Positions 17,118 to 26,876 are shown, counted from the stretch's first letter. The stretch is DNA of 64,000 bases from an uncultured Veillonella sp. (GCA_900544365.1 UQVF01000003.1:21662-85661); one strand, 5' to 3'. Notes: generated by a model not told the origin, from the sequence alone. Program-made: numbers and translations.

Positions 17118-18416
17118 ATGGGAACCAATGTAGCAACAAGTATGGTAATTGGCACACAATGGGGCGATGAAGGTAAAGGTAAAATCGTTGATTATTTATC
17201 TGAACGCGCTGATGTGGTAGTACGTAGCCAAGGTGGTAATAATGCAGGTCATACTGTAGTAGTAGAGGGCAAATCTTTCGCATTGCGTTTATTGCCTAGC
17301 GGCATTCTTTACGATAATAAAATGAATATTATTGGTACTGGTGTCGTTGTGGATCCTAAAGTATTGTTAGAAGAAATTGCAAACCTTGAAAAAGAAGGAA
17401 AAAGTGCAAAATCCTTATATATTTCTGACCGTGCTCATGTGATTTTACCGTATCATAATCGCTTGGATGAAGCGGAAGAATCTGTGAAAGGGGATGCTAA
17501 AATCGGTACTACAAAAAATGGTATCGGTCCATGCTATGCAGATAAAGTAAATCGTATTGGTATCCGTATTTGCGATTTAATGGATCCAGTTGTATTTGAA
17601 AAGAAACTTAAATTCAACGTAGAACTAAAAAATAAAATGTTAACAGCAGTATATGGTTTTGAGCCAGTTAATTTTGAAGAAATCCTAAAGGATTACTTAG
17701 GTTATGCTGAACAATTGCGCCCATATGTAAAAGATACAAACTTTGCCGTTATCGATGCTATTAAAGAGGGTAAGAAAGTATTGTTTGAAGGAGCGCAAGC
17801 AACTATGCTTGACCTTGATCATGGTACATATCCATTCGTAACAAGTTCCCATCCGGTAGCAGGTGGTGCATCTGTTGGCGCTGGTGTAGGTCCTAACTAC
17901 TTAAAAAATATTTTTGGTGTAGTAAAAGCCTACTCTACTCGTGTTGGTGAAGGGCCATTCCCATCTGAATTATTAGATGAAACTGGTGAATACCTTCGTC
18001 AAACAGGTCATGAGTTTGGCACTGTTACAGGCCGATCTCGTCGTTGTGGTTGGTTAGACTTATCTGTTGTGACCTACGGAGCAGCTTTGAATAGCTTGGA
18101 CTATTTGGCTATCACTCGTCTTGATATTTTAGATGGATTAGATGAAGTGAAAATCTGTGTAGGCTATACCCGTAATGGTGAGCCTGTACAGGGATTCCCA
18201 GCTAGCTTAGATGTATTAGCAGAATGTGAACCAGTATATGAAACATTCCCAGGTTGGAAAACAGATATTTCAGGTATCCGTAAGTACGAAGAATTACCGG
18301 AAGCTGCACGTCGTTATGTAGAACGTATTGCAGAAGTAACCGGTGTAGAAGTAGGTATTGTTTCCGTAGGTCCTGGTCGTGATCAAACGATTGACTTAGT
18401 GAATGTATTTGCTTAA
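17118..18416 (+). CDS. purA: Adenylosuccinate synthase
   Basis: PurA joins IMP and aspartate, using GTP, to make adenylosuccinate, the first committed step to AMP. The 432-residue protein starts MGTNVATSMVIGTQWGDEGKGKIVD, which contains the GTP-binding loop (GDEGKGK) and the catalytic Asp. Further hallmarks are GGNNAGHTVV, the GIGPCYADK segment and VGEGPFPSE. The frame extends 41 codons upstream to 16995, but that stretch is unlike the family, and GGAGG sits eight bases before the ATG at 17118. Monocistronic with its own terminator. Confidence 0.96.
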   Translation: MGTNVATSMVIGTQWGDEGKGKIVDYLSERADVVVRSQGGNNAGHTVVVEGKSFALRLLPSGILYDNKMNIIGTGVVVDPKVLLEEIANLEKEGKSAKSLYISDRAHVILPYHNRLDEAEESVKGDAKIGTTKNGIGPCYADKVNRIGIRICDLMDPVVFEKKLKFNVELKNKMLTAVYGFEPVNFEEILKDYLGYAEQLRPYVKDTNFAVIDAIKEGKKVLFEGAQATMLDLDHGTYPFVTSSHPVAGGASVGAGVGPNYLKNIFGVVKAYSTRVGEGPFPSELLDETGEYLRQTGHEFGTVTGRSRRCGWLDLSVVTYGAALNSLDYLAITRLDILDGLDEVKICVGYTRNGEPVQGFPASLDVLAECEPVYETFPGWKTDISGIRKYEELPEAARRYVERIAEVTGVEVGIVSVGPGRDQTIDLVNVFA

Positions 18417-18968
18417 TTATATTATGAAAAAGACCCTATATAGGGTCTTTTTTATATTGTGGCAAAAATAACGGTAGACTATGCAAAAAATGCAAGAATA
18501 AAGAAAAAATGATTATCTTGATAATAAAGAATTGTTGTAATATAAAAAAACTAAGAATAAAAATTAATTAAATCTTGTATTGGTGGACAATTTATTAATA
18601 AATATTCGTAAGATGTAATACATATTGAGACATATTATCAATATAAGATGTCAAGATATTAAAATATGATTACTATCTTATGAAATGTAATGTTAGCTTT
18701 GCACATCTAAATAAATGGGAATGTAAATGCATTTTTTAAGATGAAATAAAAAATAATATTCTATAGGATATAATACGTTAGCGGTTTAACAGGATAAAAT
18801 ATAACAAATTGCTATAATAGAAATAGTTAATTAAGGTTGAATTAAATTGTCATTCGGTGTAAGATTAGTACGAAACGGCTACTGTATATTTTTATATCCA
18901 TAGCTACCATGTCGACAATGGTTTTCAATAATTATGTCTATTCATAGTATGCAATAGGAGGCTTTATT
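18417..18968. other. Long AT-rich region upstream of the ornithine decarboxylase gene
   Basis: This 552-bp gap holds the purA terminator (18427-18453), then about 350 very AT-rich bases with no recognisable element. A TATAAT at 18813-18818 may be the -10 of the decarboxylase promoter but lacks a good -35; the leader would be about 145 bases and contains ACCAT-GTCGACA-ATGGT (18907-18923). Confidence 0.45.
18427..18453 (+). terminator. Terminator of purA
   Basis: AAAAAGACCCTATATAGGGTC followed by TTTTTT. Confidence 0.9.
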
Positions 18969-21149
18969 ATGAATCACTTACACATTGCGTTCTCTCATGA
19001 TGCATTACAAGATTTTGAAGATTCTATGACTCGTTTTGCAGTGACATTAGATGAAACTGATTTTTCTGATGTAGCTGCAATTGTGATTACTGATGCAGAT
19101 CATGAAGAGGTACTAAGCAATCCATTGATTGAAGCTCTTCGTATTCCTGTATTCTTAGTGAAAAAAGATGCGAACTCCACTATTAAACCTGAATTTGTAG
19201 GCAAGATTACTCGCGTAATCGATGCTAATGAAGTGAATTACGAATTATATGTAAAACAAATTGAAGCGGCAGCTAAAAAATATGAAGAAGATATGTTGCC
19301 TCCATTCTTCCGTGCATTGGCAGATTACGTAGAAGATGGTAACTCTCAATTTGACTGCCCAGGTCATCAAGGGGGACAATTCTTTGCTCGTCATCCAGCG
19401 GGACGTGCATTCTATAATTTCTATGGTGAAAACTTATTCCGTAGTGACCTTTGTAATGCAGACGTTAAATTAGGTGACTTATTGATTCACGAAGGACCAG
19501 CTTGTGATGCACAGCAACATGCAGCGCAAGTATATAATGCTGATAAAACGTATTTTGTATTAAATGGTACATCCTCTGCTAATAAAATGGTGTTAAATGC
19601 ACTATTAGCCCCTGGAGATGTTGTTTTATATGATCGCAATAACCATAAATCTATCTCCCATGGCGCATTAGTACAAGCTGGTGCCACTCCTGTATACTTA
19701 GAAACCGCTCGTAACCCATTCGGTTCTATTGGCGGTATTTTGGAACATTGTTTCAATGAAGAATATATCCGTAAATTAGTAGCAGAGCAAGATCCTGAAA
19801 AAGCAAAAGCTGAACGCCCTATTCGTTTGGCGGTGATTCAATTAGGTACATATGACGGAACTATCTATAATGCTCGTCAAGTAGTCGATAAAATTGGTCA
19901 TTTATGTGACTATATCTTGTTTGACTCTGCGTGGGTTGGTTATGAACAATTTATTCCGATGATGAAAGATTGCAGTCCATTATTATTAGAACTAGGTCCT
20001 AATGATCCTGGTATTTTGGTTACACAATCTGTTCATAAACAACAAGCTGGTTTCTCTCAAACATCTCAAGTACATAAAAAAGACTCTCACATTAAAGGGC
20101 AAGATCGCTATGTAAATCATAAACGTTTGAACAACGCATTTATGATGCATGCTTCTACATCTCCATTCTATCCATTATTTGCAGCTCTTGATATTAATGC
20201 GAAAATGCATGAAGGAGAAGCAGGTAAATTATTGTGGAAAGATTGTGTAGAAACAGTTATTGATGCTCGTAAAGCAGTCCTTAAAAATTGTAAATACCTT
20301 CGTCCATTAGTACCACCAGTTGTAAATGGTAAAAAATGGGAAGATGGAAATACGGCTGAAATGGCGCAAGATGTTAAGTACTTCGCCTTTGAACCAGGTG
20401 CGAAATGGCACTCTTTTGAAGGATATGGTGAAGGACAATACTTCATTGATCCATGTAAATTCCAATTGATTACACCAGGTATCAATGTAGAAACTGGAGA
20501 GTATGAAGAGTTCGGTATCCATGCTAATATCTTGGCTAACTATCTTCGTGAACATGGTATCATCCCAGAAAAATGTGACTTGAACACAATTCTATTCTTG
20601 ATGACTCCAGCAGAATCCAAAACAAAAATGGATGACTTGGTAGCACAATTAGTTCGTTTCGAACAATTAATTGAACAAGATGCACCAATGCAAGATGTAT
20701 TGCCATCCATTTACTATAACAATATTGATAAATATAAAGGCTATACAATTCGTCGCCTATGCCAAGAAATGCATGATTTCTACAAAGATCGTAATGTAAG
20801 CGAACTTCAAAAGAAATTATTCTTACACGAATACTTGCCTGAGTATGTAAAAACTCCTCAAGAAGCAAACTTTGATTTTGTGCGTGGACAAGGTGAGTTA
20901 GTTCCTTTGACAGAAGCTGTTGGACGTATGGCATTAGAAGGAGCTCTTCCATATCCTCCAGGAGTACTTTGCGTACAACCAGGTGAAAGATGGTCTGAAA
21001 CTGCTAGAGACTACTTCTTAGCATTAGAAGAAGGTATCAATAAATTACCAGGCTTTGCTCCCGAAATCCAAGGTGTATATATTACAACTCAAGAAGATGG
21101 AACTAAAAAAGCCTTTGGTTATGTATTGAAAAAAGAATTTGATAAATAG
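18969..21149 (+). CDS. speF: Ornithine decarboxylase (fold III, PLP-dependent)
   Basis: This 726-residue enzyme belongs to the large bacterial Orn/Lys/Arg decarboxylases: an N-terminal wing domain (about 1-110), the PLP core with PGHQGGQFF, and the Schiff-base lysine in SVHKQQAG (Lys357), then the C-terminal domain (PYPPGVLCVQPGE). Size and the adjacent PotE-type antiporter point to ornithine, giving putrescine and CO2; consuming a cytoplasmic proton, it can raise internal pH and, with antiport, generate proton motive force. The start has AGGAGG. A lysine substrate cannot be excluded from sequence alone. Codons look highly expressed. Confidence 0.88.
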   Translation: MNHLHIAFSHDALQDFEDSMTRFAVTLDETDFSDVAAIVITDADHEEVLSNPLIEALRIPVFLVKKDANSTIKPEFVGKITRVIDANEVNYELYVKQIEAAAKKYEEDMLPPFFRALADYVEDGNSQFDCPGHQGGQFFARHPAGRAFYNFYGENLFRSDLCNADVKLGDLLIHEGPACDAQQHAAQVYNADKTYFVLNGTSSANKMVLNALLAPGDVVLYDRNNHKSISHGALVQAGATPVYLETARNPFGSIGGILEHCFNEEYIRKLVAEQDPEKAKAERPIRLAVIQLGTYDGTIYNARQVVDKIGHLCDYILFDSAWVGYEQFIPMMKDCSPLLLELGPNDPGILVTQSVHKQQAGFSQTSQVHKKDSHIKGQDRYVNHKRLNNAFMMHASTSPFYPLFAALDINAKMHEGEAGKLLWKDCVETVIDARKAVLKNCKYLRPLVPPVVNGKKWEDGNTAEMAQDVKYFAFEPGAKWHSFEGYGEGQYFIDPCKFQLITPGINVETGEYEEFGIHANILANYLREHGIIPEKCDLNTILFLMTPAESKTKMDDLVAQLVRFEQLIEQDAPMQDVLPSIYYNNIDKYKGYTIRRLCQEMHDFYKDRNVSELQKKLFLHEYLPEYVKTPQEANFDFVRGQGELVPLTEAVGRMALEGALPYPPGVLCVQPGERWSETARDYFLALEEGINKLPGFAPEIQGVYITTQEDGTKKAFGYVLKKEFDK

Positions 21150-21167
21150 TTGTTTATAATGAGGTGA

Positions 21168-21190
21168 AGCTAGGAGCTTGCTCCTAGCTA
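21168..21190 (+). promoter_or_regulatory. Intercistronic hairpin speF-potE
   Basis: AGCTAGGAG pairs perfectly with CTCCTAGCT around CTTG. No T-run follows, so it is more likely a processing or stability element, or a weak attenuator, than a full terminator. Confidence 0.55.
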
Positions 21191-21212
21191 GGCCTTTCTA
21201 AGTGAGGTGCCT

Positions 21213-22529
21213 ATGAGCAGCACAAGCGAAAATAAAATGAGTGTTTTGCAGCTTACTATTTTAACAGCTGTAAATATGATGGGATCCGGCATTATCATGC
21301 TTCCAACTAAGTTGGCGCAAGTAGGATCATTGTCAATTGTATCTTGGTTAATTACAGCCGTAGGTTCTATGGCTCTTGCATATGCCTTTGCAAAAGCAGG
21401 TATGTATAGTAAAAAAGGCGGCGGTATGGGTGGCTATTCCGAATATTCCTTCGGTAAAGCAGGTAACTTTATGGCGAACTATACCTATGGCGTATCCCTT
21501 TTAATTGCGAACGTGGCCATTGCTATTTCTGCAGTAGGTTATGGTGCAACATTCTTAGATGCGAACTTATCTCCGTTTACAACAGCAATGTGGACAATTG
21601 CTACATTGTGGTTAGCTACAGTTCTTAACTTTGGCGGTGCTAGTATCACTGGTCGTGTATCTAGCTTTACTGTATGGGGTGTTATTGGCCCTGTATTTGT
21701 TATCTCCACCGTAGGCTGGTACTTCTTCTCTGGCCATTTGTACATGGAAAACTGGAATGTAAACAACTTGCCGTTTAACGAAGCAGCAACTAACTCCATT
21801 GCTATGACATTATGGGCGTTCTTAGGTTTGGAATCAGCAGCGGCTAATTCTGATGCAGTTGATAACCCTGAAAAAAATGTACCGATTGCCGTACTTGGAG
21901 GTACATTAGGGGCAGCAGTTATTTATGTGTTATCTACTAATATCATGTTTGGACTTGTACCAGCAAATGATTTAGTAAATAGTTCTGCTCCATTTGGATT
22001 AGCATTTGCTAGTATGTTTACACCAACAGTAGGTAAAATTGTTATGGGCTTGATGGTTATGTCTTGCTTTGGTTCCCTACTAGGTTGGCAGTTTACAATT
22101 GCGAACGTATTCAAACAATCTGCTGATGAAGGTTTATTCCCTAAATTATTCAGTAAAATCACATCGAAAGATGCTCCAGTTGTAGGTATGGTTACAATTA
22201 CAATTATTCAATCGTTATTATCTTTGATGACAATGTCTGAATCATTAAATGCACAATTTGAGGTATTAGTTAACCTTGCGGTTGTTACTAATATTATCCC
22301 TTACTTATTATCCATGGCAGCAATTATTGTTATCTTAAAATCTGCAGGACGTGGTGGTAGTGAATTAAGTGGAACTACTTTTATTGCCTTTATTGGTTCC
22401 TTATATAGCTTGTATGCTTTATATGCATCTGGCTTAGAAGCAATGACATATGGTTCTATCGTAACATTCATAGGTTGGACTTTATACGGATTCATCTCTG
22501 ATAAGTTCGATTTAGAAAAACAAGCCTAA
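21213..22529 (+). CDS. potE: Putrescine-ornithine antiporter (APC family)
   Basis: PotE exchanges external ornithine for internal putrescine across the inner membrane. The 438-residue protein has about 12 membrane helices and the family start (VNMMGSGIIMLPTKLAQVG, with the Gly-rich TM1 break), the GGMGGYSEYSFGKAGNFMANYTYG segment and the ALWAFLGLESAA-like TM6 (LWAFLGLESAAANSD). It follows the decarboxylase by 63 bases, the classical speF-potE arrangement. The ATG at 21213 is preferred over an in-frame GTG six bases upstream because GAGG sits five bases before it. Confidence 0.9.
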   Translation: MSSTSENKMSVLQLTILTAVNMMGSGIIMLPTKLAQVGSLSIVSWLITAVGSMALAYAFAKAGMYSKKGGGMGGYSEYSFGKAGNFMANYTYGVSLLIANVAIAISAVGYGATFLDANLSPFTTAMWTIATLWLATVLNFGGASITGRVSSFTVWGVIGPVFVISTVGWYFFSGHLYMENWNVNNLPFNEAATNSIAMTLWAFLGLESAAANSDAVDNPEKNVPIAVLGGTLGAAVIYVLSTNIMFGLVPANDLVNSSAPFGLAFASMFTPTVGKIVMGLMVMSCFGSLLGWQFTIANVFKQSADEGLFPKLFSKITSKDAPVVGMVTITIIQSLLSLMTMSESLNAQFEVLVNLAVVTNIIPYLLSMAAIIVILKSAGRGGSELSGTTFIAFIGSLYSLYALYASGLEAMTYGSIVTFIGWTLYGFISDKFDLEKQA

Positions 22530-22603
22530 TTGTATAAAATAGTAATAGATGTTTCCTAGATATGGTTAATGGGAGGCAAGAATTACTCATATGATAATTA
22601 TAA

Positions 22604-22637
22604 ATGGTGTATCATACTTGTATGATACACCGTTTTT
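22604..22637 (+). terminator. Terminator after potE
   Basis: GGTGTATCATAC pairs with GTATGATACACC and is followed by GTTTTTAT. Confidence 0.85.
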
Positions 22638-22788
22638 ATATATACTTGTATATGAATACTTAAAACTGTTTCATAGCGTGTAGACCACACATTATGCCTA
22701 TAGGCTATAAAATAGTTAATTAGAAGATATTTTATTAATATCCATAGGAGATTGAGCCTGAGGCTCACTAGATTAGATAGGAGTATAT

Positions 22789-23739
22789 ATGTTAATACAA
22801 GATAAACATGCAGTGGAGCAACGATTATTAATTCAATCGGCTATACTCATGTCATTTGTGGCTATAGGCGGAACTATGATGGGGGTTTTTAGTGGATCCA
22901 GTGCAATCTTATTGGATGGAGTAGTATCGTTTATTGCCGTTATTATCAAGGTGATGATGATCATTACATCCAGATTGGTATCCAATGAAACAAGTAAGCG
23001 CTTTCAGTTTGGCTATTGGCAGTTTGAACCGCTGGTGTTGATTGCAGAAGGTAGCTTTACCTTGCTTATCGTAAGCTATGCCTTTTTATCGGGGCTAACG
23101 GATTTATTGGGGGGCGGTCGTGCTGTTCATGTGGGACCTGCAATCATTTATGCTACAATTTTTACTATTGCTGATACTTGTTATTATTTCTACGTGCACC
23201 AAATTAATAAGAAGTTACAATCCAACTTGGTAAAGTTTGACAATATTAGTTGGTCCATCGATGCTATGTTAGAAGCGGGAATTTTAATTAGCTTTTTAGT
23301 GGCTTTTGGATTAGAACACTTTGGTTATGCAGAATGGGCGGTATATGTGGACCCTATTGTGCTCATCATTTTATCGTTACAAATGATGCCTTCAGCCTTA
23401 AAAATTATTATTCCATCGGTAAAGCAAATTATGGGGGTTGCACCTTTAACTTTGCATAATCGAATTCAGTTTATTATGGATTCTTTTATGGAAAAGTATA
23501 AGTTTAAGGATTATGTGACTAGTGTGCAAGCTTATGGGAATGTAAAAATGATTGAAATAGATATTTTAATTCCTAAAAATTTCCCCAAACAGACAATTGT
23601 AGAGCTAGATGAAATTCGCAATGAAATTGACCTTGCCATTGGTGGTGACCCAGCAGAGAAATGGGTAACTATTACATTTACGGCTACAAAAAAATGGATG
23701 GCAAAAGATTACTTATTAGACGAAGAAGACGAAGATTAA
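22789..23739 (+). CDS. Cation diffusion facilitator family transporter
   Basis: CDF proteins export divalent metals such as Zn, Fe or Mn by proton antiport. This 316-residue protein has about six membrane helices, the TM2 region ending in SGSSAILLDGVVSFIAV (the metal-site Asp is in LLDG), a second site in TM5 (FDNISWSIDAMLEAGI, Asp in the D-x3-D-like position) and a C-terminal cytoplasmic domain from about residue 210. Metal specificity is not readable. It opens a plus-strand run with dedA, the ArnT-like gene and the UDG-like gene. Confidence 0.85.
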   Translation: MLIQDKHAVEQRLLIQSAILMSFVAIGGTMMGVFSGSSAILLDGVVSFIAVIIKVMMIITSRLVSNETSKRFQFGYWQFEPLVLIAEGSFTLLIVSYAFLSGLTDLLGGGRAVHVGPAIIYATIFTIADTCYYFYVHQINKKLQSNLVKFDNISWSIDAMLEAGILISFLVAFGLEHFGYAEWAVYVDPIVLIILSLQMMPSALKIIIPSVKQIMGVAPLTLHNRIQFIMDSFMEKYKFKDYVTSVQAYGNVKMIEIDILIPKNFPKQTIVELDEIRNEIDLAIGGDPAEKWVTITFTATKKWMAKDYLLDEEDED

Positions 23740-23766
23740 TGGATATCTTCCTATGAGGAGAGAAGA

Positions 23767-24357
23767 ATGGATTATTTATTGACAGTTATGGAGACCTATG
23801 GGTATGCAGCCATGTTTATTTGCATGGTATTGGAAAATGCAAATATTCCGATTCCTAGTGAAATTATTTTAGGGTTTGCTGGATACTTAGTATTTCAAGG
23901 TGTATTTGATTTGAATACGGCCATTATTGTCGGTGTAGTAGCAGGGGTTGTAGGATCTGTGTTATCGTATTGGCTTGGTGAATTTGGTGGCAGACCTCTA
24001 CTAATGAAATATGGAAAGTATATTTTACTTAGTGAGGATAAATTTGGTGCTGCAGAAAAGTTATTTAATCGCTATGGTGGTGCGGCGGTGTTTATCGGTC
24101 GCTTATTACCAGGGGTGCGGACATTTATTTCCTTCCCAGCAGGGGTAGCTAGATATCCAATGACACCTTTTGTGGTTTGGACTACTTTAGGGACTATCCC
24201 ATGGACTATTTTGTTAGTTTGGCTAGGAATGAAATTAGGAGAACACTGGAAAGACTTAATTGACTATAATCATGAATTACTTGTTGCGATGATTCTTGTG
24301 TTTGCTATAGTGGCTGTGATATACGGCTTGAAATATTGGAAACGTCGTAATAGATAG
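23767..24357 (+). CDS. DedA family membrane protein
   Basis: DedA proteins (VTT superfamily) are polytopic inner-membrane proteins; several flip undecaprenyl phosphate back across the membrane. The 196-residue protein shows the hallmark ENANIPIPSEIILGFAGY (near residue 24) and FIGRLLPGVRTFISFPAGVARYPMTPF (near 113), which contains the conserved Arg residues. GAGGAGAGA precedes the ATG. It is separated by 10 bases from the downstream ArnT-like glycosyltransferase, which uses lipid-carrier donors, giving a plausible functional link. Confidence 0.9.
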   Translation: MDYLLTVMETYGYAAMFICMVLENANIPIPSEIILGFAGYLVFQGVFDLNTAIIVGVVAGVVGSVLSYWLGEFGGRPLLMKYGKYILLSEDKFGAAEKLFNRYGGAAVFIGRLLPGVRTFISFPAGVARYPMTPFVVWTTLGTIPWTILLVWLGMKLGEHWKDLIDYNHELLVAMILVFAIVAVIYGLKYWKRRNR

Positions 24358-24367
24358 GGAGATGCGT

Positions 24368-25969
24368 ATGAAATTACATCGTGTGACCTATGTAGTATTT
24401 CTCTTTTTCTTAGGAGTCTATGTACTAGGCAACCATCTGTTGCCGGTGTCGGACCCAGTAGAGTCGAATTATGCATTAACGGCAAAAGAGATGGTCTTGT
24501 CTGGAGATTGGTTGTCCCCACAAATCTATGGGCACTATTGGTTTGACAAACCAATTATGATCTATTGGTTATTGAGTTTGTCCTATTCCGTATTCGGTAT
24601 AACAGACTTTGCAGCGCGGTTTCCATCAGCTCTTTTCGGGGCCTTATCAGTGGCCTTTGTGTACCAAGGCGTGCGCACCTTAACAGGACAACGCTTGGGA
24701 GCTTTAGTATCTGCTTTTATCTTAGGGACATCTCTTATTGTATGGACCATTGCGCACGGTATCATCACAGATATGGTCCTCTTATTTGCTACGGTAGGCA
24801 CACTTTATTACGCCTATTATGGACTACTAGCTAAGAGCCCTTGGCATATAGCAGGAGCTTATGGATTTGCGGGTATCGCAGTATTGACGAAGGGTCCTGT
24901 AGGTCTCGTATTGCCGGGACTGTTGTTCCTTGTGTATGCAGGTGTTAAACGTTCTTTACCATTGGTGAAAGCTTTATTTCCATGGCAAGGTATCCTCGTA
25001 TTTTTAGCGATTGTTTTGCCTTGGTATGGATATATGTACCATACTCATGGTATGGAATTTATCAATGGATTTTTAGGGCTCCATAATATAACGAGAGCGA
25101 CCCAATCGGAGCATCCAGAGGTGAATCATTGGTGGTACTATCTACCTATTTTCCTAGGTGGCTCTCTCCCTTGGACGGGAGCTATTTTATATGGTATGTA
25201 TCGGGGATGGAAAACTAGAACTGATGCTTATTTATATACGATGATTATGGGATGGGGTACGATTTTATTTTATACGGCAATGGCTACCAAATACCCGACG
25301 TATGCCTTTATTTCGGTGGTTCCCTTTAGCTTGTTAGGTGCTTTTGGTATTATTTCATTGAAAGATGCCAGTCACCGTGCTTGGTGGTGGGTGTTGGGGC
25401 CTACTCTAGTATTATGGTGGGCTCTTGGTATTGGTACATTCTTTGCACCTTGGGGTTTTTGGTGGATTCTTCGAGCAGTTGTGGTAGGGCTTACCTTATT
25501 CTTGAGTGGATGTTACTGGTATCGGAAACGATTAATGATGCCTTTTACAGTGGGGATGGGCACCTTGGTAGTGCTAAGTATTGTTCTCATGGAAGGGTTA
25601 GTACCCTTCTTAGGCTTGCGTTCTTCTGTGACCTATCATGAACAGATACGTAGCTTTCATGGACCTGTCTATTATTATGGAGAATATGCAGCATCTGTGC
25701 CGTATTATTTAGATATTACCCCAGTACGTGTGGAGCCTAGTCCAGAACGATTGGCGAAGTATAATGTACAGCGCAGTGAAAAGTGGAATGGTAAGAATGT
25801 GATGCCTCAAATTGAGGAACAAGAGTTATTTAAACGCTTGCAATCTGGAGAACGGATGCTGATTATTACCAATAAAAATTATGGTAAAGAATTAGAGGAT
25901 TCTTCAGTAGGTCAATACTTAGAACGTGATACAAGTAGTTCTAAGGTAGTACTATTGCATTCCAAATAG
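24368..25969 (+). CDS. ArnT-like lipid-carrier-dependent glycosyltransferase (GT-C fold)
   Basis: This 533-residue membrane protein resembles the ArnT/PMT GT-C family, which transfers a sugar from an undecaprenyl- or dolichyl-phosphate donor to an acceptor on the periplasmic face. Visible features: VSDPVESNYALTAKEMVLSGDWLSPQIYGHYWFDKPIMIYW in the first loop (catalytic acidic region with D/E residues and the WFDKP signature), FAARFPSALFGALS, and about a dozen membrane helices up to about residue 410, then a soluble tail. The ATG at 24368 has GGGAG at a proper distance; the one at 24362 is too close. Acceptor (lipid A or another glycan) is unknown. Confidence 0.82.
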   Translation: MKLHRVTYVVFLFFLGVYVLGNHLLPVSDPVESNYALTAKEMVLSGDWLSPQIYGHYWFDKPIMIYWLLSLSYSVFGITDFAARFPSALFGALSVAFVYQGVRTLTGQRLGALVSAFILGTSLIVWTIAHGIITDMVLLFATVGTLYYAYYGLLAKSPWHIAGAYGFAGIAVLTKGPVGLVLPGLLFLVYAGVKRSLPLVKALFPWQGILVFLAIVLPWYGYMYHTHGMEFINGFLGLHNITRATQSEHPEVNHWWYYLPIFLGGSLPWTGAILYGMYRGWKTRTDAYLYTMIMGWGTILFYTAMATKYPTYAFISVVPFSLLGAFGIISLKDASHRAWWWVLGPTLVLWWALGIGTFFAPWGFWWILRAVVVGLTLFLSGCYWYRKRLMMPFTVGMGTLVVLSIVLMEGLVPFLGLRSSVTYHEQIRSFHGPVYYYGEYAASVPYYLDITPVRVEPSPERLAKYNVQRSEKWNGKNVMPQIEEQELFKRLQSGERMLIITNKNYGKELEDSSVGQYLERDTSSSKVVLLHSK

Positions 25970-25979
25970 TGAGGTACCT

Positions 25980-26687
25980 ATGTCAGTAGAACGATTGATG
26001 CGACAATTAAAAGGATTTTCCAGCCCCCATGTGTATAATCCTTGGAATGATTTTGATGAACGCTATGATACGAATCAGCGGTCGAGCTCTATTCGGAGAA
26101 AACAGTTGCAAGCCTATTTGGAGCAGCGATTAGATCGCGCCAAAATTCTTATTATTGCAGAAGCGGTGGGCTATCAAGGCGGACGGTTTACAGGGATTGC
26201 TATGACCTGTGAAAGAATGCTGTTAGGGCATCACCCTACAGTAGGACCCTCTATGGTGTTTACTGGATTAGAAGCGAAACGAACTAGTAATCCAAAGAGT
26301 GAGTATATTATAAAACCGACACAAAAAGAAAAGGGCTTCAATGAGCCCACTGATTCTGTGGTTTGGAATGCTATGTTAGAAGCTAATATCGACCCTTATG
26401 AAGTGGTGCTGTGGAATATCTTTCCTTTTCATCCTTATAAGGGTACAGATGGTTTGACGAATCGAACGCCTACAAAGCAAGAATTAGATTTAGGGTGGAC
26501 CTATACAAAACAATTGTTAGATTTATTTCCACAGGCTCGGATCATTGGAGTGGGACAGAAAGCAAGTCTTACACTCAGTGACTATGGTATCGATGTACAA
26601 GCTACATTGCGCCATCCAGCCAATGGAGGGGCGGGATTGTATAAACAGCAATTTCGAGCTTTTATTGAGGAAAATCTGAAAGCTTAA
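25980..26687 (+). CDS. Uracil-DNA glycosylase superfamily protein
   Basis: This 235-residue protein has the UDG-superfamily core: IIAEAVGYQGGRFTGIAMTCERML (near residue 57, the substrate-pocket motif), LWNIFPFHPYKG (near 139) and a terminal RHPANGG (near 216) corresponding to the HPSP-like loop. Only one cysteine is present, so it lacks the Fe-S cluster of family 4/5 enzymes. It probably removes uracil or another damaged base, but a divergent specificity is possible. Separated by 10 bases from the glycosyltransferase gene and followed by a long hairpin. Confidence 0.72.
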   Translation: MSVERLMRQLKGFSSPHVYNPWNDFDERYDTNQRSSSIRRKQLQAYLEQRLDRAKILIIAEAVGYQGGRFTGIAMTCERMLLGHHPTVGPSMVFTGLEAKRTSNPKSEYIIKPTQKEKGFNEPTDSVVWNAMLEANIDPYEVVLWNIFPFHPYKGTDGLTNRTPTKQELDLGWTYTKQLLDLFPQARIIGVGQKASLTLSDYGIDVQATLRHPANGGAGLYKQQFRAFIEENLKA

Positions 26688-26706
26688 TAAATAATGCAAA
26701 AAAGAT

Positions 26707-26771
26707 GAAAAGCCGTGGCACTTCTAAAAACAGACCTACGCTAATGTTTTTAGTAAGCACCACGGCTTTTC
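26707..26771 (+). terminator. Long hairpin after the UDG-like gene
   Basis: GAAAAGCCGTGG pairs with CCACGGCTTTTC, and the inner arms CTAAAAACA and TGTTTTTAG also pair, making a 65-base structure. It probably acts as a terminator in both directions. Confidence 0.7.
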
Positions 26772-26876
26772 TTTGTGAGGGTGTTATAGGGGACTATGAT
26801 ACTTTTGCGTCATATATTGAGAGATAAACGAAGAAGTGCCCCCTTTGTGATGAATATAATAAAGAAACAGGTATTG

